Source: Algibacillus agarilyticus (GTDB taxonomy: Bacteria; Pseudomonadota; Gammaproteobacteria; Enterobacterales; Alteromonadaceae). From it: DNA of 64,000 nucleotides. This document shows, in pieces, positions 44,029 through 54,904 of this stretch (positions are counted from its first letter, which is position 1; the number at the start of each line of letters is the position of its first letter). Location of the stretch: assembly GCF_003286125.1 (NCBI RefSeq), contig NZ_QMED01000008.1, forward strand, positions 1 through 64,000, given 5' to 3'. Below the pieces are notes generated by a model. It ran no database searches. It saw nothing but the letters and a program-made list of their open reading frames with translations, and was not told where the DNA came from. A program made the translations under genes and the position numbers.

Positions 44029-46701
44029 TTAAAGCTCGCGCTTAACTTCAACAATTTCAAATACTTCAATCATATCGCCTACACGAACATCATTGTAGTT
44101 TTTAACACCTATACCACATTCCATACCATTACGAACTTCATTAACATCATCTTTGAAGCGGCGTAAAGATTCTAGCTCACCTTCATAAATAACAATATTG
44201 TCGCGTAATACACGAATAGGGTTACTGCGTTTAAGCGTACCTTCAATCACCATACAACCAGCAATCGCGCCAATTTTTGGAGATTTAAATACATCACGAA
44301 CTTCTGCTAAGCCCATGATTTCTTGCTTAAACTCAGGTGCAAGCATACCCGTCATTGCTTTCTTAACTTCATCAATCAAATCATAAATTACGCTGTAATA
44401 ACGTAATTCAACTGACTCATTATCAAAAATTCGTCTTGCCGAGGCATCCGCACGCACGTTAAAGCCAAGAACAATTGCATTTGATGCAGTAGCCAAACTT
44501 GCGTCAGTTTCGGTTATGCCACCAACACCACTACCTACAATCTTCACTTTAACTTCATCCGTTGAAAGCTTAAGCAATGAATCAATAATAGCTTCAAGTG
44601 AACCTTGTACATCCGCTTTAAGAACAACCGATAACTCTTGAACTTCACCTTCTGCCATATTGGCAAACATGTTTTCAAGCTTCGCTTTTTGTTGACGCGC
44701 TAATTTAACATCACGTTGTTTAGCTGAACGATGTGAAGCCACTTCACGTGCTTTACGCTCATCTTTAACAACAGTCGCTTCATCACCAGCCGCAGGTACA
44801 CCAGAAAGACCTAAAATTTCAACAGGGATAGATGGGCCCGCTTCTTTAATTTCGCGACCATTCTCATCACGCATTGCTCTTACACGGCCATACTCTACAC
44901 CACATAAAACGATATCGCCTTGATTAAGTGTACCAGCCTGTACAAGTACACTTGCAATTGGGCCACGACCTTTATCTAAACGAGATTCAATAACAACACC
45001 TGAAGCCATGCCAGTGTGAACAGCGGTTAAATCTAAAATTTCAGACTGGAGTAAAATAGCTTCTAGTAAGCTATCAATACCTTCACCACTTTTTGCAGAT
45101 ACATGAATAAACTGAACATCACCACCCCAATCTTCAGGGATTACATCGTGAGCACTTAATTCATTTTTAACGCGATCAGGATCTGCGCCTTCTTTATCTA
45201 TCTTGTTTACCGCAACAACAAGTGGCACACCTGCCGCTTTAGCATGCTGTACAGCTTCAACGGTCTGAGGCATTACCCCATCGTCGGCCGCAACAACAAG
45301 AACAACGATATCAGTTGCTTCAGCACCACGAGAGCGCATTGATGTAAACGCGGCGTGTCCCGGAGTATCAAGGAATGAAACCATACCTTGCTCAGTTTCA
45401 ACATGGTAAGCACCGATATGTTGTGTGATACCACCCGCTTCACCATCTGCAACTTTTGCTTGTCGAATATAATCAAGTAATGACGTTTTACCGTGATCTA
45501 CATGACCCATGATAGTCACAACGGGTGCGCGGTTCGCGACAACAGCATCTACATCATGCTCAATTAAAACAGAATCTTCTAACGCATTTTCATTAACCAG
45601 AACAGCTGTATGACCTAACTCTTCAATAACAAGTACCGCAGTATCTTGATCAAGGATCTGGTTAATAGTGGCCATCGTACCCATTTTCATCAGTACTTTA
45701 ACAACAGCTGCGCCTTTGACTGCCATTTTTGAAGCTAATTCAGCAACACTTATTGCTTCGCCAACTTTAACTTCATGAACAGCAACAGCAACCGGTTTTT
45801 GGAAACTATGTTGCATGCTCTTTGGTGCGTTCATTTTACGACCGCGACGTCCAGAAGCTGGCGTTTTATCTTCATCAGATTTACGCTTTTTAGTCCGTTT
45901 TTTACGACGTGAACTACGCTCTTCTTTTTCATCTGCTTCATCTTCCGCTGCTTGCGCATACTTATTTGAATGCAAATGAACATCTTCAGCTTCTTTAGCC
46001 TTACGTAATTTTTCTTCTTCAGCCCAACGACCCGCATTTTCTTCAGCTAAACGACGTGCCTCTTCCTTTTGTTTTGCTGCTTCTTCTTCCGTTTTACGAA
46101 GAGCTTCTTCTTCTTGAGCGCGTTTAATTTCAGCTGCTTCATCAGCTGCTTTCATCGCGGCTGCTTTTTCAGCATCCGTCATGTTAGCCATTGCCGCTTT
46201 TGCTGCTTGTTCTTTTGCTGCAACCGCTTCTTTTCTTGCTTGTGCTTCTGCTTCTTTTTTCGCTTTTTCTTCAGCGGCTTTCGCTGCTGCTTCTTCAGCT
46301 TGACGTTTAGCATTTTCTGCTGCTTCACGTGCTTTTTCAGCTTCTTGACGCGCTAATTCTTCAGCTTCTTTTGCTAAACGCTCTTGTTCTTGCTCTTCTT
46401 CAAGAGCACTACGCTTAACATAAGTACGCTTTTTACGAACTTCTACTTGCACTGATTTATTACCTTGTGAGCCCGACACACTAAGCGTACTTTTAGTTTT
46501 ACGCTTTAATGTCATCTTACTCGGCGCAGAAGAAACACTGCCGTGTTGCTTCGCTAAGTGATCTAATAGTGCTTTCTTTTCGGTTTCTGAAACCGAGCTA
46601 TCGGCAGCCTTTGTAATACCGGCTTCCGAGAATTGACTGACTAATTTCGTTACATCAGTGCCTATGTCTGCGGCTAATTTTTCTATTGAAACGTCTGACA
46701 T
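44029..46701 (-). CDS. infB: Translation initiation factor IF-2
   Basis: An 890-residue IF-2. An N-terminal IF2-associated domain is followed by a long Lys/Glu/Ala-rich charged region (about 100-270). The GTPase domain has [27 protein letters not shown] and [12 protein letters not shown], and then come domains III and IV. It recruits fMet-tRNA to the 30S subunit and promotes subunit joining. It is encoded with the initiator tRNA gene at the head of the same gene group. It starts 29 nt after the nusA stop. Confidence 0.98.
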   Translation of the reverse strand: MSDVSIEKLAADIGTDVTKLVSQFSEAGITKAADSSVSETEKKALLDHLAKQHGSVSSAPSKMTLKRKTKSTLSVSGSQGNKSVQVEVRKKRTYVKRSALEEEQEQERLAKEAEELARQEAEKAREAAENAKRQAEEAAAKAAEEKAKKEAEAQARKEAVAAKEQAAKAAMANMTDAEKAAAMKAADEAAEIKRAQEEEALRKTEEEAAKQKEEARRLAEENAGRWAEEEKLRKAKEAEDVHLHSNKYAQAAEDEADEKEERSSRRKKRTKKRKSDEDKTPASGRRGRKMNAPKSMQHSFQKPVAVAVHEVKVGEAISVAELASKMAVKGAAVVKVLMKMGTMATINQILDQDTAVLVIEELGHTAVLVNENALEDSVLIEHDVDAVVANRAPVVTIMGHVDHGKTSLLDYIRQAKVADGEAGGITQHIGAYHVETEQGMVSFLDTPGHAAFTSMRSRGAEATDIVVLVVAADDGVMPQTVEAVQHAKAAGVPLVVAVNKIDKEGADPDRVKNELSAHDVIPEDWGGDVQFIHVSAKSGEGIDSLLEAILLQSEILDLTAVHTGMASGVVIESRLDKGRGPIASVLVQAGTLNQGDIVLCGVEYGRVRAMRDENGREIKEAGPSIPVEILGLSGVPAAGDEATVVKDERKAREVASHRSAKQRDVKLARQQKAKLENMFANMAEGEVQELSVVLKADVQGSLEAIIDSLLKLSTDEVKVKIVGSGVGGITETDASLATASNAIVLGFNVRADASARRIFDNESVELRYYSVIYDLIDEVKKAMTGMLAPEFKQEIMGLAEVRDVFKSPKIGAIAGCMVIEGTLKRSNPIRVLRDNIVIYEGELESLRRFKDDVNEVRNGMECGIGVKNYNDVRVGDMIEVFEIVEVKREL

Positions 46702-46730
46702 TCAGTTTTCCTCCGAGTGTCTGTTTAATC

Positions 46731-48236
46731 TTACTCTTCGTCACCAAACCAGCAAATGTTACGTGCTTGCATAATTAATTCACCAGCAGCTTCTGCAGCC
46801 AAACCCAGTTCTTCAATTTCTACTAAGTCATCAACACCTTGCTCAGCCAAGTCTTCTAGCGTACATACACCTTTACTCGCTAAGATAAAAGCAGTGTGGC
46901 GCTCTAGACCTTCCAGATTCAATAAATCATCCGCTGGCTCTGTTTTCTCTAATGATTCTTCATTTGCTAAAGCTTGAGTTGTTAATGCTGCTTTAGCACG
47001 ATCTCTTAACTCTTCTACTAAGTCTTCGTCGAAGCCTTCAATTTCAAGAAGTTCAGCCACAGGCACATAGGCAATTTCTTCTAACGAAGAGAAACCTTCT
47101 TCTACCAATACTGCTGCAAAATCTTCATCAATTTCTAAGCCAGCGATTAATACGTTCATCACTTTGCTTGATTCTTCTTGATGTTTATTATTCATATCTT
47201 CTACAGTCATCACGTTCAATTCCCAGCCGGTTAATTGGCTAGCTAATCGAATATTTTGACCTGATCTACCAATCGCTTGCGCTAAATTATCAGCTTCAAC
47301 AGCGATATCCATGGTATTTGAGTCTTCATCAACAATAATTGAAGCTACTTCTGCTGGTGACATTGCATTAATTACATATTGAGCAGGGTTGTCATCAAAC
47401 AACACAATATCAATACGTTCACCGTCTAATTCACCAGAAACCGCTTGTACACGAGAACCTCGCATACCTACGCAAGCGCCTACAGGATCAAGACGCTTAT
47501 CGTTCGTTTTAACTGCGATCTTAGCTCTTGAGCCAGGATCACGAGCCGCTGATTTAATTTCCAACATTTCTTCACCAATTTCTGGCACTTCAATGCGGAA
47601 TAATTCAATCAACATTTCAGGACGCGTTCGGCTCATAAATAATTGAGCACCACGCGCTTCTGATTTAATATCATATAGTAAACCACGAACTCTATCACCC
47701 GGACGAAATGTCTCGCGAGGTAATAATTCATCACGGTGAATAACAGCTTCTGCGTTACCCCCTAAATCAAGAATAACACTTTCACGATTTACTTTTTTCA
47801 CAACACCGGTTAATAAATCATTTAAACGGTCTTTGTATTCTTCAACAATTTGCTCACGCTCAGCTTCACGTACTTTTTGTACGATAACTTGCTTTGCAGT
47901 TTGTGTTGTAATGCGGTCAAATAAAATTGATTCAATTTCATCTTCAATGTATTCACCTAATTTAATCTCAGGGTCTTCATACAAAGCGACTTCTAACCCC
48001 GTTTCTACAAACGGGTTTTCTAAACCATTATCACTATCTTCTACCACTAACCAACGACGGAAAGTTCTAAAGTTACCCGTTTTACGGTCAATACTCACAC
48101 GAACGTCAATATCGCCTTCATACTTTTTCTTTGTTGCTGTCGCAATAGCATATTCAAGCGCTTCGAAGATTTTTTCACGCGGCACCGCTTTCTCATTAGA
48201 AACCGCTTCTGCAACTAATAAAATTTCTTTATTCAT
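46731..48236 (-). CDS. nusA: Transcription termination/antitermination protein NusA
   Basis: A 501-residue NusA. It has an N-terminal RNA-polymerase-binding domain ([19 protein letters not shown]), an S1 domain (about 135-200), two KH domains ([12 protein letters not shown] and [17 protein letters not shown]) and two C-terminal acidic HhH repeats ([11 protein letters not shown] and [10 protein letters not shown]). It modulates pausing, termination and antitermination. It follows rimP by 24 nt. Confidence 0.98.
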   Translation of the reverse strand: MNKEILLVAEAVSNEKAVPREKIFEALEYAIATATKKKYEGDIDVRVSIDRKTGNFRTFRRWLVVEDSDNGLENPFVETGLEVALYEDPEIKLGEYIEDEIESILFDRITTQTAKQVIVQKVREAEREQIVEEYKDRLNDLLTGVVKKVNRESVILDLGGNAEAVIHRDELLPRETFRPGDRVRGLLYDIKSEARGAQLFMSRTRPEMLIELFRIEVPEIGEEMLEIKSAARDPGSRAKIAVKTNDKRLDPVGACVGMRGSRVQAVSGELDGERIDIVLFDDNPAQYVINAMSPAEVASIIVDEDSNTMDIAVEADNLAQAIGRSGQNIRLASQLTGWELNVMTVEDMNNKHQEESSKVMNVLIAGLEIDEDFAAVLVEEGFSSLEEIAYVPVAELLEIEGFDEDLVEELRDRAKAALTTQALANEESLEKTEPADDLLNLEGLERHTAFILASKGVCTLEDLAEQGVDDLVEIEELGLAAEAAGELIMQARNICWFGDEE

Positions 48237-48260
48237 ATTAAGCCTGCTTACCTTTATCCA

Positions 48261-48716
48261 TTAAAATTGCGGTATGATTTGAGCTTTATCAACGTTTTTA
48301 TATGGAATTGAAAACTCATCATTATCGACTGTTATAATGACTTGGTCGCTTTCAATACCTTCTAATATGCCAGTAAATTTACGACGACCATCTACAGGTA
48401 AGCGTGTTTTCAATGACATTTTGTGTCCTACATAAGCTTGATATTGTTCTAATTTAAATAGAACTCTATCCATGCCTGGAGAGGATACTTCTAATAAATA
48501 ATTAGTGCTAATAGGGTCTTCAACATCTAAAATAGCACCTAATTGGCGGCTAACTTCCGCACAAGCATCAACACCAACGCCTTCAGGGCCATCAATATAT
48601 ACACGCAAAGTAGAATGCTTACCCGCTCGGATAAATTCAATACCCCACAATGAAAAACCAACGGCTGCGATGGCAGGTGCAATCATATCTTCAAGCGAAG
48701 ATTCTAATTTAGCCAT
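48261..48716 (-). CDS. rimP: Ribosome maturation factor RimP
   Basis: A 151-residue protein for 30S assembly, with LWGIEFIRAGKHSTLRVYID, a VDACAEVSRQLGAILDVEDPI stretch and LEVSSPGMDRVL. The start MAKLESSL has AAAGGGGA upstream; an ATG 48 nt earlier lies before that site and does not fit the family start. It is the first protein gene of the operon, after the initiator tRNA and its terminator. Confidence 0.96.
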   Translation of the reverse strand: MAKLESSLEDMIAPAIAAVGFSLWGIEFIRAGKHSTLRVYIDGPEGVGVDACAEVSRQLGAILDVEDPISTNYLLEVSSPGMDRVLFKLEQYQAYVGHKMSLKTRLPVDGRRKFTGILEGIESDQVIITVDNDEFSIPYKNVDKAQIIPQF

Positions 48717-48750
48717 TAGATATTCCCCTTTTATTAAACGCCAAAAACAA

Positions 48751-48778
48751 AAAGCCCCAATCAACAGACCGGGGCTTT
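48751..48778 (-). terminator. Terminator between tRNA-fMet and rimP
   Basis: AAAGCCCC and GGGGCTTT form an 8-bp stem, followed on the minus strand by TTG and a T-run. It would end part of the tRNA transcripts, with read-through into rimP-nusA-infB. Confidence 0.8.
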
Positions 48779-48799
48779 CTACTTATAAAACCGGCAATG

Positions 48800-48876
<77 letters not shown>

Positions 48877-49213
48877 TCAATGGCGGCATATTATAGAGAT
48901 CAATTACATAAAGTTCAATGAACCCTGACATAAATGTTAATTTTAATTCTATAAATGCGGATCTGCCTTGCAATTAATATAACACTAATCACTATCTAAT
49001 GTAGAAAAAGTATCACAATATTTTACAACAATGCGAATTTAACAACTGACAAGCGGTGTAAATACTAAACACACTGAAAATACCTAAATCAACACACGCC
49101 AATTAAATATATCAAATAAAGTCGTTCATACTTTAAAACTGCGTAGGTTCTGGTTATGTTAATCCTATTATTAATGTTAAAATCGCTTAAAAATACTCTC
49201 TACAGGATTTACC
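48877..49213. other. Divergent intergenic region metY/prmA
   Basis: This 337-bp AT-rich region must hold the promoter of the tRNA-fMet-rimP-nusA operon (minus) and that of prmA (plus). I see no repeat, hairpin or RNA gene in it. It is one edge of the swapped core blocks. Confidence 0.5.
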
Positions 49214-50092
49214 ATGCCTTGGATCCAAGTTCGTTATACTACCGATAAAGAAGCCGCTGATGCGATATCCGATCATATGACCGGTACAGGTGCAGCCGCC
49301 GTTACTTTTTTAGATGCAGCCGACACACCTATTTATGAACCGATGCCAGGTGAGTTTTTATTGTGGGAAGCCACCACCGTTGTTGGATTATACGATGCAG
49401 AAATAGACATCGACAAAGTATTACTTCGACTCAAAGCATCAAACGCCGGAAACAAAGGTTTTTATAAAATAGAACAACTTGAAGATAAAGACTGGGTACG
49501 AGAATGGATGGACAGCTTTCATCCCATGCAATTTGGTGAGCGACTGTGGATCTGCCCAAGCTGGCGTGACATTCCAGATGAAAATGCCGTTAACGTAATG
49601 CTTGATCCTGGTTTAGCTTTTGGCACCGGTACACATCCAACAACCGGCTTATGTTTAAAATGGCTTGATAGAAATATTACCCCTGATCAACTCGTTGTTG
49701 ATTTTGGTTGTGGTTCAGGCATTTTAGCTATTGCAGCGTTAAAACTGGGAGCTAAGAGAGTCGTCGGTATAGATATTGACCCGCAAGCCATTCTAGCCTC
49801 TAAAGATAATGCAGCACGCAATAATGTAGAAGACCAAATAGAGTTATTTTTACCCCACGAACAACCTACTTTAGAAGCCGATATTGTTGTTGCTAATATA
49901 CTTGCCGGTCCTTTACGCGAACTCGCTAAAATTATTGCAGCTTATGTTAAACCGGGCGGAAAATTAGCGTTATCTGGAATTCTCGAAAGCCAAGCCGAAG
50001 AAATAGCGACACTTTATAGCGAATGGTTTGATATAGACCCAATAGCCCAAGAAGAAGATTGGTGTCGAGTATCAGGCACTAAGCACCTATAA
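49214..50092 (+). CDS. prmA: Ribosomal protein L11 methyltransferase
   Basis: A 292-residue PrmA that trimethylates L11. The N-terminal substrate-binding domain starts [10 protein letters not shown]. It has the SAM motif [30 protein letters not shown] (in parts), the catalytic-site NILAGPL and [19 protein letters not shown] lies upstream of the ATG. In many gammaproteobacteria dusB-fis follows; here it does not. A 9-bp inverted repeat at 50131-50153 lies downstream without a T-run. Confidence 0.97.
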   Translation: MPWIQVRYTTDKEAADAISDHMTGTGAAAVTFLDAADTPIYEPMPGEFLLWEATTVVGLYDAEIDIDKVLLRLKASNAGNKGFYKIEQLEDKDWVREWMDSFHPMQFGERLWICPSWRDIPDENAVNVMLDPGLAFGTGTHPTTGLCLKWLDRNITPDQLVVDFGCGSGILAIAALKLGAKRVVGIDIDPQAILASKDNAARNNVEDQIELFLPHEQPTLEADIVVANILAGPLRELAKIIAAYVKPGGKLALSGILESQAEEIATLYSEWFDIDPIAQEEDWCRVSGTKHL

Positions 50093-50359
50093 ATACACGT
50101 ATTTGATACTTCAAGATCAACCTTTAACCTGCGTGATGTAAGCCACATCACGCGGATTAATATTTTAAATAACCCAAACTGATACCTTTTCAATCGCTTT
50201 AACCTTACTCACATACCTGCATCGTGTTATGTTAGCTTTATCTAAACTTAGCTTGAATAAACAAACGGAATTAATGAGAGACCCTCTCGTACAATGTCTC
50301 GTTCAATGCTTTAATTCACGTTATGTTTAACTCATTAACGCACCGTAAGGCTCTACTAC

Positions 50360-51397
50360 ATGACCAAAATTTCACATTGGTTCATTTACCTATTTATTCC
50401 ATTGAATTTCATTATTACCTGCCAAGCAACCAGCCAAACGTTACGTTTTGCCGTAATTCCAAAAGATGTCAACAACCCTTTTTTTCTTGAAGTTGAAAAA
50501 GGCTGCCAAAAGGCGGCTAACGCCTTACCAAATGTAGAATGTTTATTTAAAGGTCCGGCAACCGCAAATGCGATATCTCAACATTTAATTTTAGAGAATT
50601 TAATCACACAGGGTATTGATGGGGTTGCTTTTTCAGTAATTTTAGACAGTTATGTTGCCCGACGGACACTGCCATTATTAATAAAAAACAATATACCTTT
50701 TATTACTTTTGATTCTGATATTGATAAAGAAACCAGTCGCGATTTTGATGGTGTGCGCAAGGCATATATCGGCACGAATAATTTTGAATTAGGCTTAAAA
50801 ATGGGCGATATTTTGAAACAAGCCAAGCCCAAAGGTGGTTTACTTTGTATCCAAACTGGCCGTAAAAATGCAGTTAATTTAGATCGTCGAATTCATGGCA
50901 TACGATCTTCACTCACCAACCGAAAAGACAAACATAACCATAGAAAATATACCAAGTTAAAAGATATAAATGGATGGTCCGAGCATAATAAGTGCCCTAT
51001 ATATAGCTGGTCTGATACTGAACGCGCATTAAAACAACTATCAGAAATGCTCGATTCAGATGATGACATCGCGATGGTAGCTGTTGGCGGCTGGGCCCAA
51101 TACGACAAAAATTACCGTCGTGTAATGAAAGAACTGTTAAATAAATACCCTAACTTAACCTTTATTGTGGCGGACACAACGCCAGGTCAATTAGCGTTAC
51201 TCCAAGAAGGGTTATCTAAAATAAATATCGGCCAAAAACCACATGAAATGGGCAAGCAAGCTATCAATACCCTGTATAAAATAATCAATAAACAAGCATA
51301 TGAAAAAATTATTTATACAGAACTAACCGTTTGTACACAACAAAACGTAAACACCTGCCTCAATACTAATATATCTCCAGGTGACTTAGGTATGTAA
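50360..51397 (+). CDS. Periplasmic sugar-type substrate-binding protein
   Basis: A 345-residue exported protein with a signal peptide (to about residue 24). A type I periplasmic binding fold of the ribose/LacI class follows: LRFAVIPKDVNNPFFLEVEKGCQKAA, GIDGVAFSVILDS, IPFITFDSDID, YIGTNNFELGLKMGDIL and IQTGRKNAVNLDRRIHGI. The ligand is unknown but probably a sugar or related metabolite. No ABC permease or ATPase genes adjoin, so it may serve a sensor or a distant transporter. It is monocistronic. Confidence 0.8.
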   Translation: MTKISHWFIYLFIPLNFIITCQATSQTLRFAVIPKDVNNPFFLEVEKGCQKAANALPNVECLFKGPATANAISQHLILENLITQGIDGVAFSVILDSYVARRTLPLLIKNNIPFITFDSDIDKETSRDFDGVRKAYIGTNNFELGLKMGDILKQAKPKGGLLCIQTGRKNAVNLDRRIHGIRSSLTNRKDKHNHRKYTKLKDINGWSEHNKCPIYSWSDTERALKQLSEMLDSDDDIAMVAVGGWAQYDKNYRRVMKELLNKYPNLTFIVADTTPGQLALLQEGLSKINIGQKPHEMGKQAINTLYKIINKQAYEKIIYTELTVCTQQNVNTCLNTNISPGDLGM

Positions 51398-51468
51398 CAA
51401 GCATAACAAGCAAAAGCCGTTAGGCCTTTGCTTGCCAAAACGTCATATTAAAGCGCAAAAACAACGTG

Positions 51469-52455
51469 CTAATTAATGGTTCTGTTATGCCATATCGCTT
51501 TAGCTTTCACTAAAGCGTCTTCAACATTAAGCCCTTCAATTAAGATTAACATCGACGCCATTGTCGCCGTTACAGCCGCATAGGCATAACAATCCGTCGA
51601 GTCTTGATCTGTTTTTTGCCAAAAAACCAGTAAATCCTCAGGCGAGAGTTCACGTGGTTTTATTTGCCATTGTGACAACTGAGTCGGTATTTCTGCAACT
51701 GTTTGCTCACCATCACGTGCAATATGCACATTAACACTACGTTCAGGGTTGATCTCAACTTCGCCACCCTCACCGCGTATACAAGACACATTTTTATCAA
51801 CTAACAAAGCGGCAACTTCAGCGTGACGTTGATCAAAATCGCGATGATAAACACCATGATAACTAAACGGCGCTTGAGTCGGGTTAAGCATTCGGGCAAG
51901 GGTATTAGCGCATGATCTTAAACCAAATAAAGAACGCATTTGAATTAAAGCATCAAGCGAAGGATGGATCGTTTTTAAATCAACATAAGCAAAGCCTGTG
52001 GCTTTTATGTGCTGCTCAATATCTTGCGCGTTTTGTGCTATCGGCCAATTTAATGCTTCAAATACGGTTTTTAAATACAAACGCTGCGATTCAGGCTCTG
52101 CGGTACCATGCAATAAAACGCGATATCCCTGCTGCGATAAAGCCTTAACAGCCAAAATAAACCAAGGTAAATGACGACGTTTACCCGCATAGCAACCAAT
52201 ATCTAAATCAATACAATCAAGGGCAGCAATATCAGAATCAACACACTGTCGTGCTGCGGTTAAAAAGCCGGCTAATTCTTCTACTGACTCTTCACGAACA
52301 CGTAATAACATTAATAACGCACCGACCTGTTCTGGCGTTGCTTTTTGTTGCAACATTTGTAACATTGCATCTTGCGCTTCAGATTGAGTTAAATACCGGC
52401 CTGATTTATGCCCTTTTCCCACCGCTTTAATATAATTTTTAAACAGCTCTGCCAT
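51469..52455 (-). CDS. TrpD2/YbiB-like phosphoribosyltransferase-fold protein
   Basis: A 328-residue protein of the anthranilate-phosphoribosyltransferase superfamily, with YIKAVGKGHKSGRYLTQSEAQDAM and LLMLLRVREESVEELAGFL at the N-terminus. It lacks the canonical glycine-rich substrate loop of TrpD, having DIGCYAGKRRHLPWFIL instead. That fits the TrpD2 group (YbiB in E. coli), reported to bind nucleic acid rather than make tryptophan. It is divergent from the ANTAR gene. In several gammaproteobacteria the same gene type accompanies nitrate assimilation genes. Confidence 0.75.
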   Translation of the reverse strand: MAELFKNYIKAVGKGHKSGRYLTQSEAQDAMLQMLQQKATPEQVGALLMLLRVREESVEELAGFLTAARQCVDSDIAALDCIDLDIGCYAGKRRHLPWFILAVKALSQQGYRVLLHGTAEPESQRLYLKTVFEALNWPIAQNAQDIEQHIKATGFAYVDLKTIHPSLDALIQMRSLFGLRSCANTLARMLNPTQAPFSYHGVYHRDFDQRHAEVAALLVDKNVSCIRGEGGEVEINPERSVNVHIARDGEQTVAEIPTQLSQWQIKPRELSPEDLLVFWQKTDQDSTDCYAYAAVTATMASMLILIEGLNVEDALVKAKAIWHNRTIN

Positions 52456-52678
52456 TCGTTAACTCCCTAAATATCAAGGTCATTTTTTAAATATCTAATA
52501 AAGCGTAGAATATCATCCCTGTTTAAATTGGTAACCTATAAACTACGTAAAACCGTTAATTCATCCAAATTGCTTCAAGGACTCATTATTTATTAAACAG
52601 CGGCTTATATTGTTCAACTAAATGAGTAAAATATTGCAGCCTAATATGGCGATCGAATACAGACCAGCGCTACGCTTG

Positions 52679-52701
52679 TGCACCCTATCCATAATGGTGC
52701 A
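52679..52701 (+). promoter_or_regulatory. NtrC-like dyad upstream of the ANTAR gene
   Basis: Perfect TGCACC and GGTGCA half-sites lie 11 bp apart rather than the usual 5 bp, 87 bp upstream of a sigma-54 promoter. The half-site sequences match NtrC, but the spacing is atypical. Confidence 0.4.
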
Positions 52702-52785
52702 AAAAACACTTAACAACCTTCTATCTTATGTGCCCTAGCACATGAAAATACCTTTATTAATAAGACCTTAAATTAATTTTAAGTT

Positions 52786-52802
52786 TCGGTACAAAACTTG
52801 CT
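52786..52802 (+). promoter_or_regulatory. Sigma-54 promoter of the ANTAR gene
   Basis: CGGTACAAAACTTGCT has GG and GC separated by exactly 10 nt and a full TTGCT -12 element. It lies about 70 bp before the ANTAR start codon. Confidence 0.6.
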
Positions 52803-52869
52803 TTATCTAATATCAGTATTTAAACAATGTCGTTTTAATACGTTAGTTAATTATAGAAACTTGTAAACT

Positions 52870-53475
52870 ATGAACCCAATAAAACCAAGCAATGTAACCG
52901 CAACACAAACAGCATTATTATTTGTTGAAGAAACTCATTTTGAGCGTAGCATTCAAAACGCGCTAAATACCGCTTCATATCATGTTGAGCCAATGGTTAT
53001 TGACTCATTTGTTTTACAACACCTAGAAAATATAAACCCATCGGTTATCGTTTTAGATGTTGATCGAATTAAACCAAGTCATATTGCAACACTTAATATA
53101 ATTCAACAAATCGCCCCAAAACCATTATTACTATTTGTTGAATACCCAACCAATGACATGATACAAGCAGTTATTAATGCAAAAATTAATGCCTACATCG
53201 CATCTGATCGCCTGCCTTATCATGTAGAAGCAGCATTGCAAATCAGCATCGCACGTTTTAATGAATTTCAGGCGCTTCGAAGTGAGCTAAATCAAGTTAA
53301 AGACAAACTTGAAAACAGGAAATGGCTAGATCGCGCCAAAGGCTTAATCATGCAACAAAAAGGGCTATCTGAAAATGATGCCCATAAAATGTTACGCAAG
53401 ATGGCCATGGACAAAGGGCAAAAAATGGATGTAATTGCAAAAGATCTTGTCTCGTACATGGAGGCATTTAGCTAA
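52870..53475 (+). CDS. ANTAR-domain response regulator (NasT-like)
   Basis: A 201-residue RNA-binding regulator. A receiver-like domain (about 13-125) has the acceptor Asp in VIVLDVDRI. A linking helix leads to a C-terminal ANTAR domain (about 140-201: WLDRAKGLIMQQKGLSENDAHKML). ANTAR proteins bind paired hairpins in leader RNA to prevent termination; NasT and NasR control nitrate assimilation genes. No nitrate reductase or transporter is adjacent, so its targets lie elsewhere. It is preceded by a sigma-54 promoter and an NtrC-like dyad. Confidence 0.85.
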   Translation: MNPIKPSNVTATQTALLFVEETHFERSIQNALNTASYHVEPMVIDSFVLQHLENINPSVIVLDVDRIKPSHIATLNIIQQIAPKPLLLFVEYPTNDMIQAVINAKINAYIASDRLPYHVEAALQISIARFNEFQALRSELNQVKDKLENRKWLDRAKGLIMQQKGLSENDAHKMLRKMAMDKGQKMDVIAKDLVSYMEAFS

Positions 53476-53603
53476 AATACAGCCAGAATGACAAGCCATA
53501 TAATATAAGTTGGCATGCTTAAATAACTTAGGTGTGTCATTTAATTTAAGTATTTTAACGGGATTTCTTCCCCCCCCAACACACTAAAGCCAGCCGTTTA
53601 TGT

Positions 53604-54869
53604 TTAGACCGCTAACTTCATTTTATTAACTTCAAATTCGTTATCATCAATATCACAACAAAGTACATACGTTTGTCCTTTGGCATAGAAGGCCAAAGAA
53701 CAGGTCACCTTCATTTTCACATCGGGTAAAGCCAAATAAGGCTCTGATATAAAAACCTTACCCAACGCTGAAATCGCATGCGAGAAATACGCTCGCCGTT
53801 TCCAATTCGCACCATGGCTTTGGGTAAAAGGCAAAAAACGATGGCGCCCCGCCGTCAAACTCGGTGGCAGCATAACATCAACCTGATAACCCTCTTCGTT
53901 TAATAAAAATACACAACCACAACGCTCATCATAGGTTAACTGCCGGCAAGCCGATTGAAATGATTGACCTAATTGCAACTGATTAGCACATTGACCTAAG
54001 AGCAGATCAAATTGTTGAACCGAACACGCTTTTATTTGTTTCTCTACATTTTTTTGTTGCAATAATTGCTGTTCAAGTGGAGCGAATAGTAAAGCACCTG
54101 CATCTAACTTATTCTCATCAAGCACATGTGGTTTAGAAAAATAAAAACCTTGCACCATATCAGCACCACTATCCAAAGCCAGTAATGCTTCATCTTGCGT
54201 TTCAACACCTTCAATTAACACTAAACTTTCGGTTTCACGCAGTAAACTAACCAAGCGAGTAAAAATACGACGCGCTTTGGATTGCTTAACCGCATTTGAG
54301 ATCATACTGCGATCTAACTTGACAATATTAGGGTGTAATTTCCATATACGATCAAAGTTTGAATAGCCAGCGCCAAAATCGTCAATCGCAATCATAAAGC
54401 CTTTTCGTTGATAATTAGTCACAAATTTGGTCAGTAAGGCCGATTCAATAGCAACATCTTCTAAAATTTCCAACACAATTTGTTCAGGCCGATAACCATG
54501 CTTTTTTAAAACCGCAATTAGCATGGTCGGGTCCATATTCGCGTCTATTATTTCTTCGCCGCGCAAGTTAATAAATATCCAATGATTACGCTGCTGAATA
54601 CACTTAAAATTAAGCAAATGTAAAGCACGGCTCAATCGATCGAGTTGTATTGTTTCGGCCTTGTTTAAACATTGAGAAAATGCAGTTAACGGGGGGACAT
54701 TTCCAGCATGCGAATTTGCCCGTAATAAGCCTTCATAACCAACAATACGCTCTAATGAAAAAGAATATATGGGTTGAAAATGACTTTGAATAGTCAAGTT
54801 TTTAAAAGCACCAACATAATTACTTTTAACTCGTTTTATCGTGTTATCAGACACCGCATACTGAGCCAA
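53604..54869 (-). CDS. EAL-domain c-di-GMP phosphodiesterase
   Basis: A 421-residue cytoplasmic protein with an EAL domain in the first 250 residues. It has EGLLR (46-50), Asn101, the Glu-containing EILED, DDFGAGYS (163-170), KLDRS (184-188), EGVET (220-224) and QGFYFSKP (240-247), so the metal and catalytic residues look intact. The C-terminal 160 residues form an unrecognised domain with several Cys. It is the last gene of the MCP-NIT-EAL operon (35 nt after the NIT gene) and probably lowers c-di-GMP in answer to the same stimulus. Confidence 0.87.
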   Translation of the reverse strand: MAQYAVSDNTIKRVKSNYVGAFKNLTIQSHFQPIYSFSLERIVGYEGLLRANSHAGNVPPLTAFSQCLNKAETIQLDRLSRALHLLNFKCIQQRNHWIFINLRGEEIIDANMDPTMLIAVLKKHGYRPEQIVLEILEDVAIESALLTKFVTNYQRKGFMIAIDDFGAGYSNFDRIWKLHPNIVKLDRSMISNAVKQSKARRIFTRLVSLLRETESLVLIEGVETQDEALLALDSGADMVQGFYFSKPHVLDENKLDAGALLFAPLEQQLLQQKNVEKQIKACSVQQFDLLLGQCANQLQLGQSFQSACRQLTYDERCGCVFLLNEEGYQVDVMLPPSLTAGRHRFLPFTQSHGANWKRRAYFSHAISALGKVFISEPYLALPDVKMKVTCSLAFYAKGQTYVLCCDIDDNEFEVNKMKLAV

Positions 54870-54904
54870 GACCTTGCTCTCCCTGCTTAATTCAATATAA
54901 ATAA

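Noticed and set aside
46069-46356. A Cys/Phe-rich plus-strand frame inside infB
   Set aside because: It is the complement of the Lys/Glu/Ala-rich linker of IF-2, with skewed composition only.
52679-52701. Calling the 23-bp dyad a canonical NtrC site
   Set aside because: The half-sites fit but the spacing is 11 instead of 5 bp, so it is reported only as NtrC-like.
53571-53580. Run of Cs near 53571
   Set aside because: It lies in non-coding DNA between convergent genes, so phase variation of a gene is not supported.
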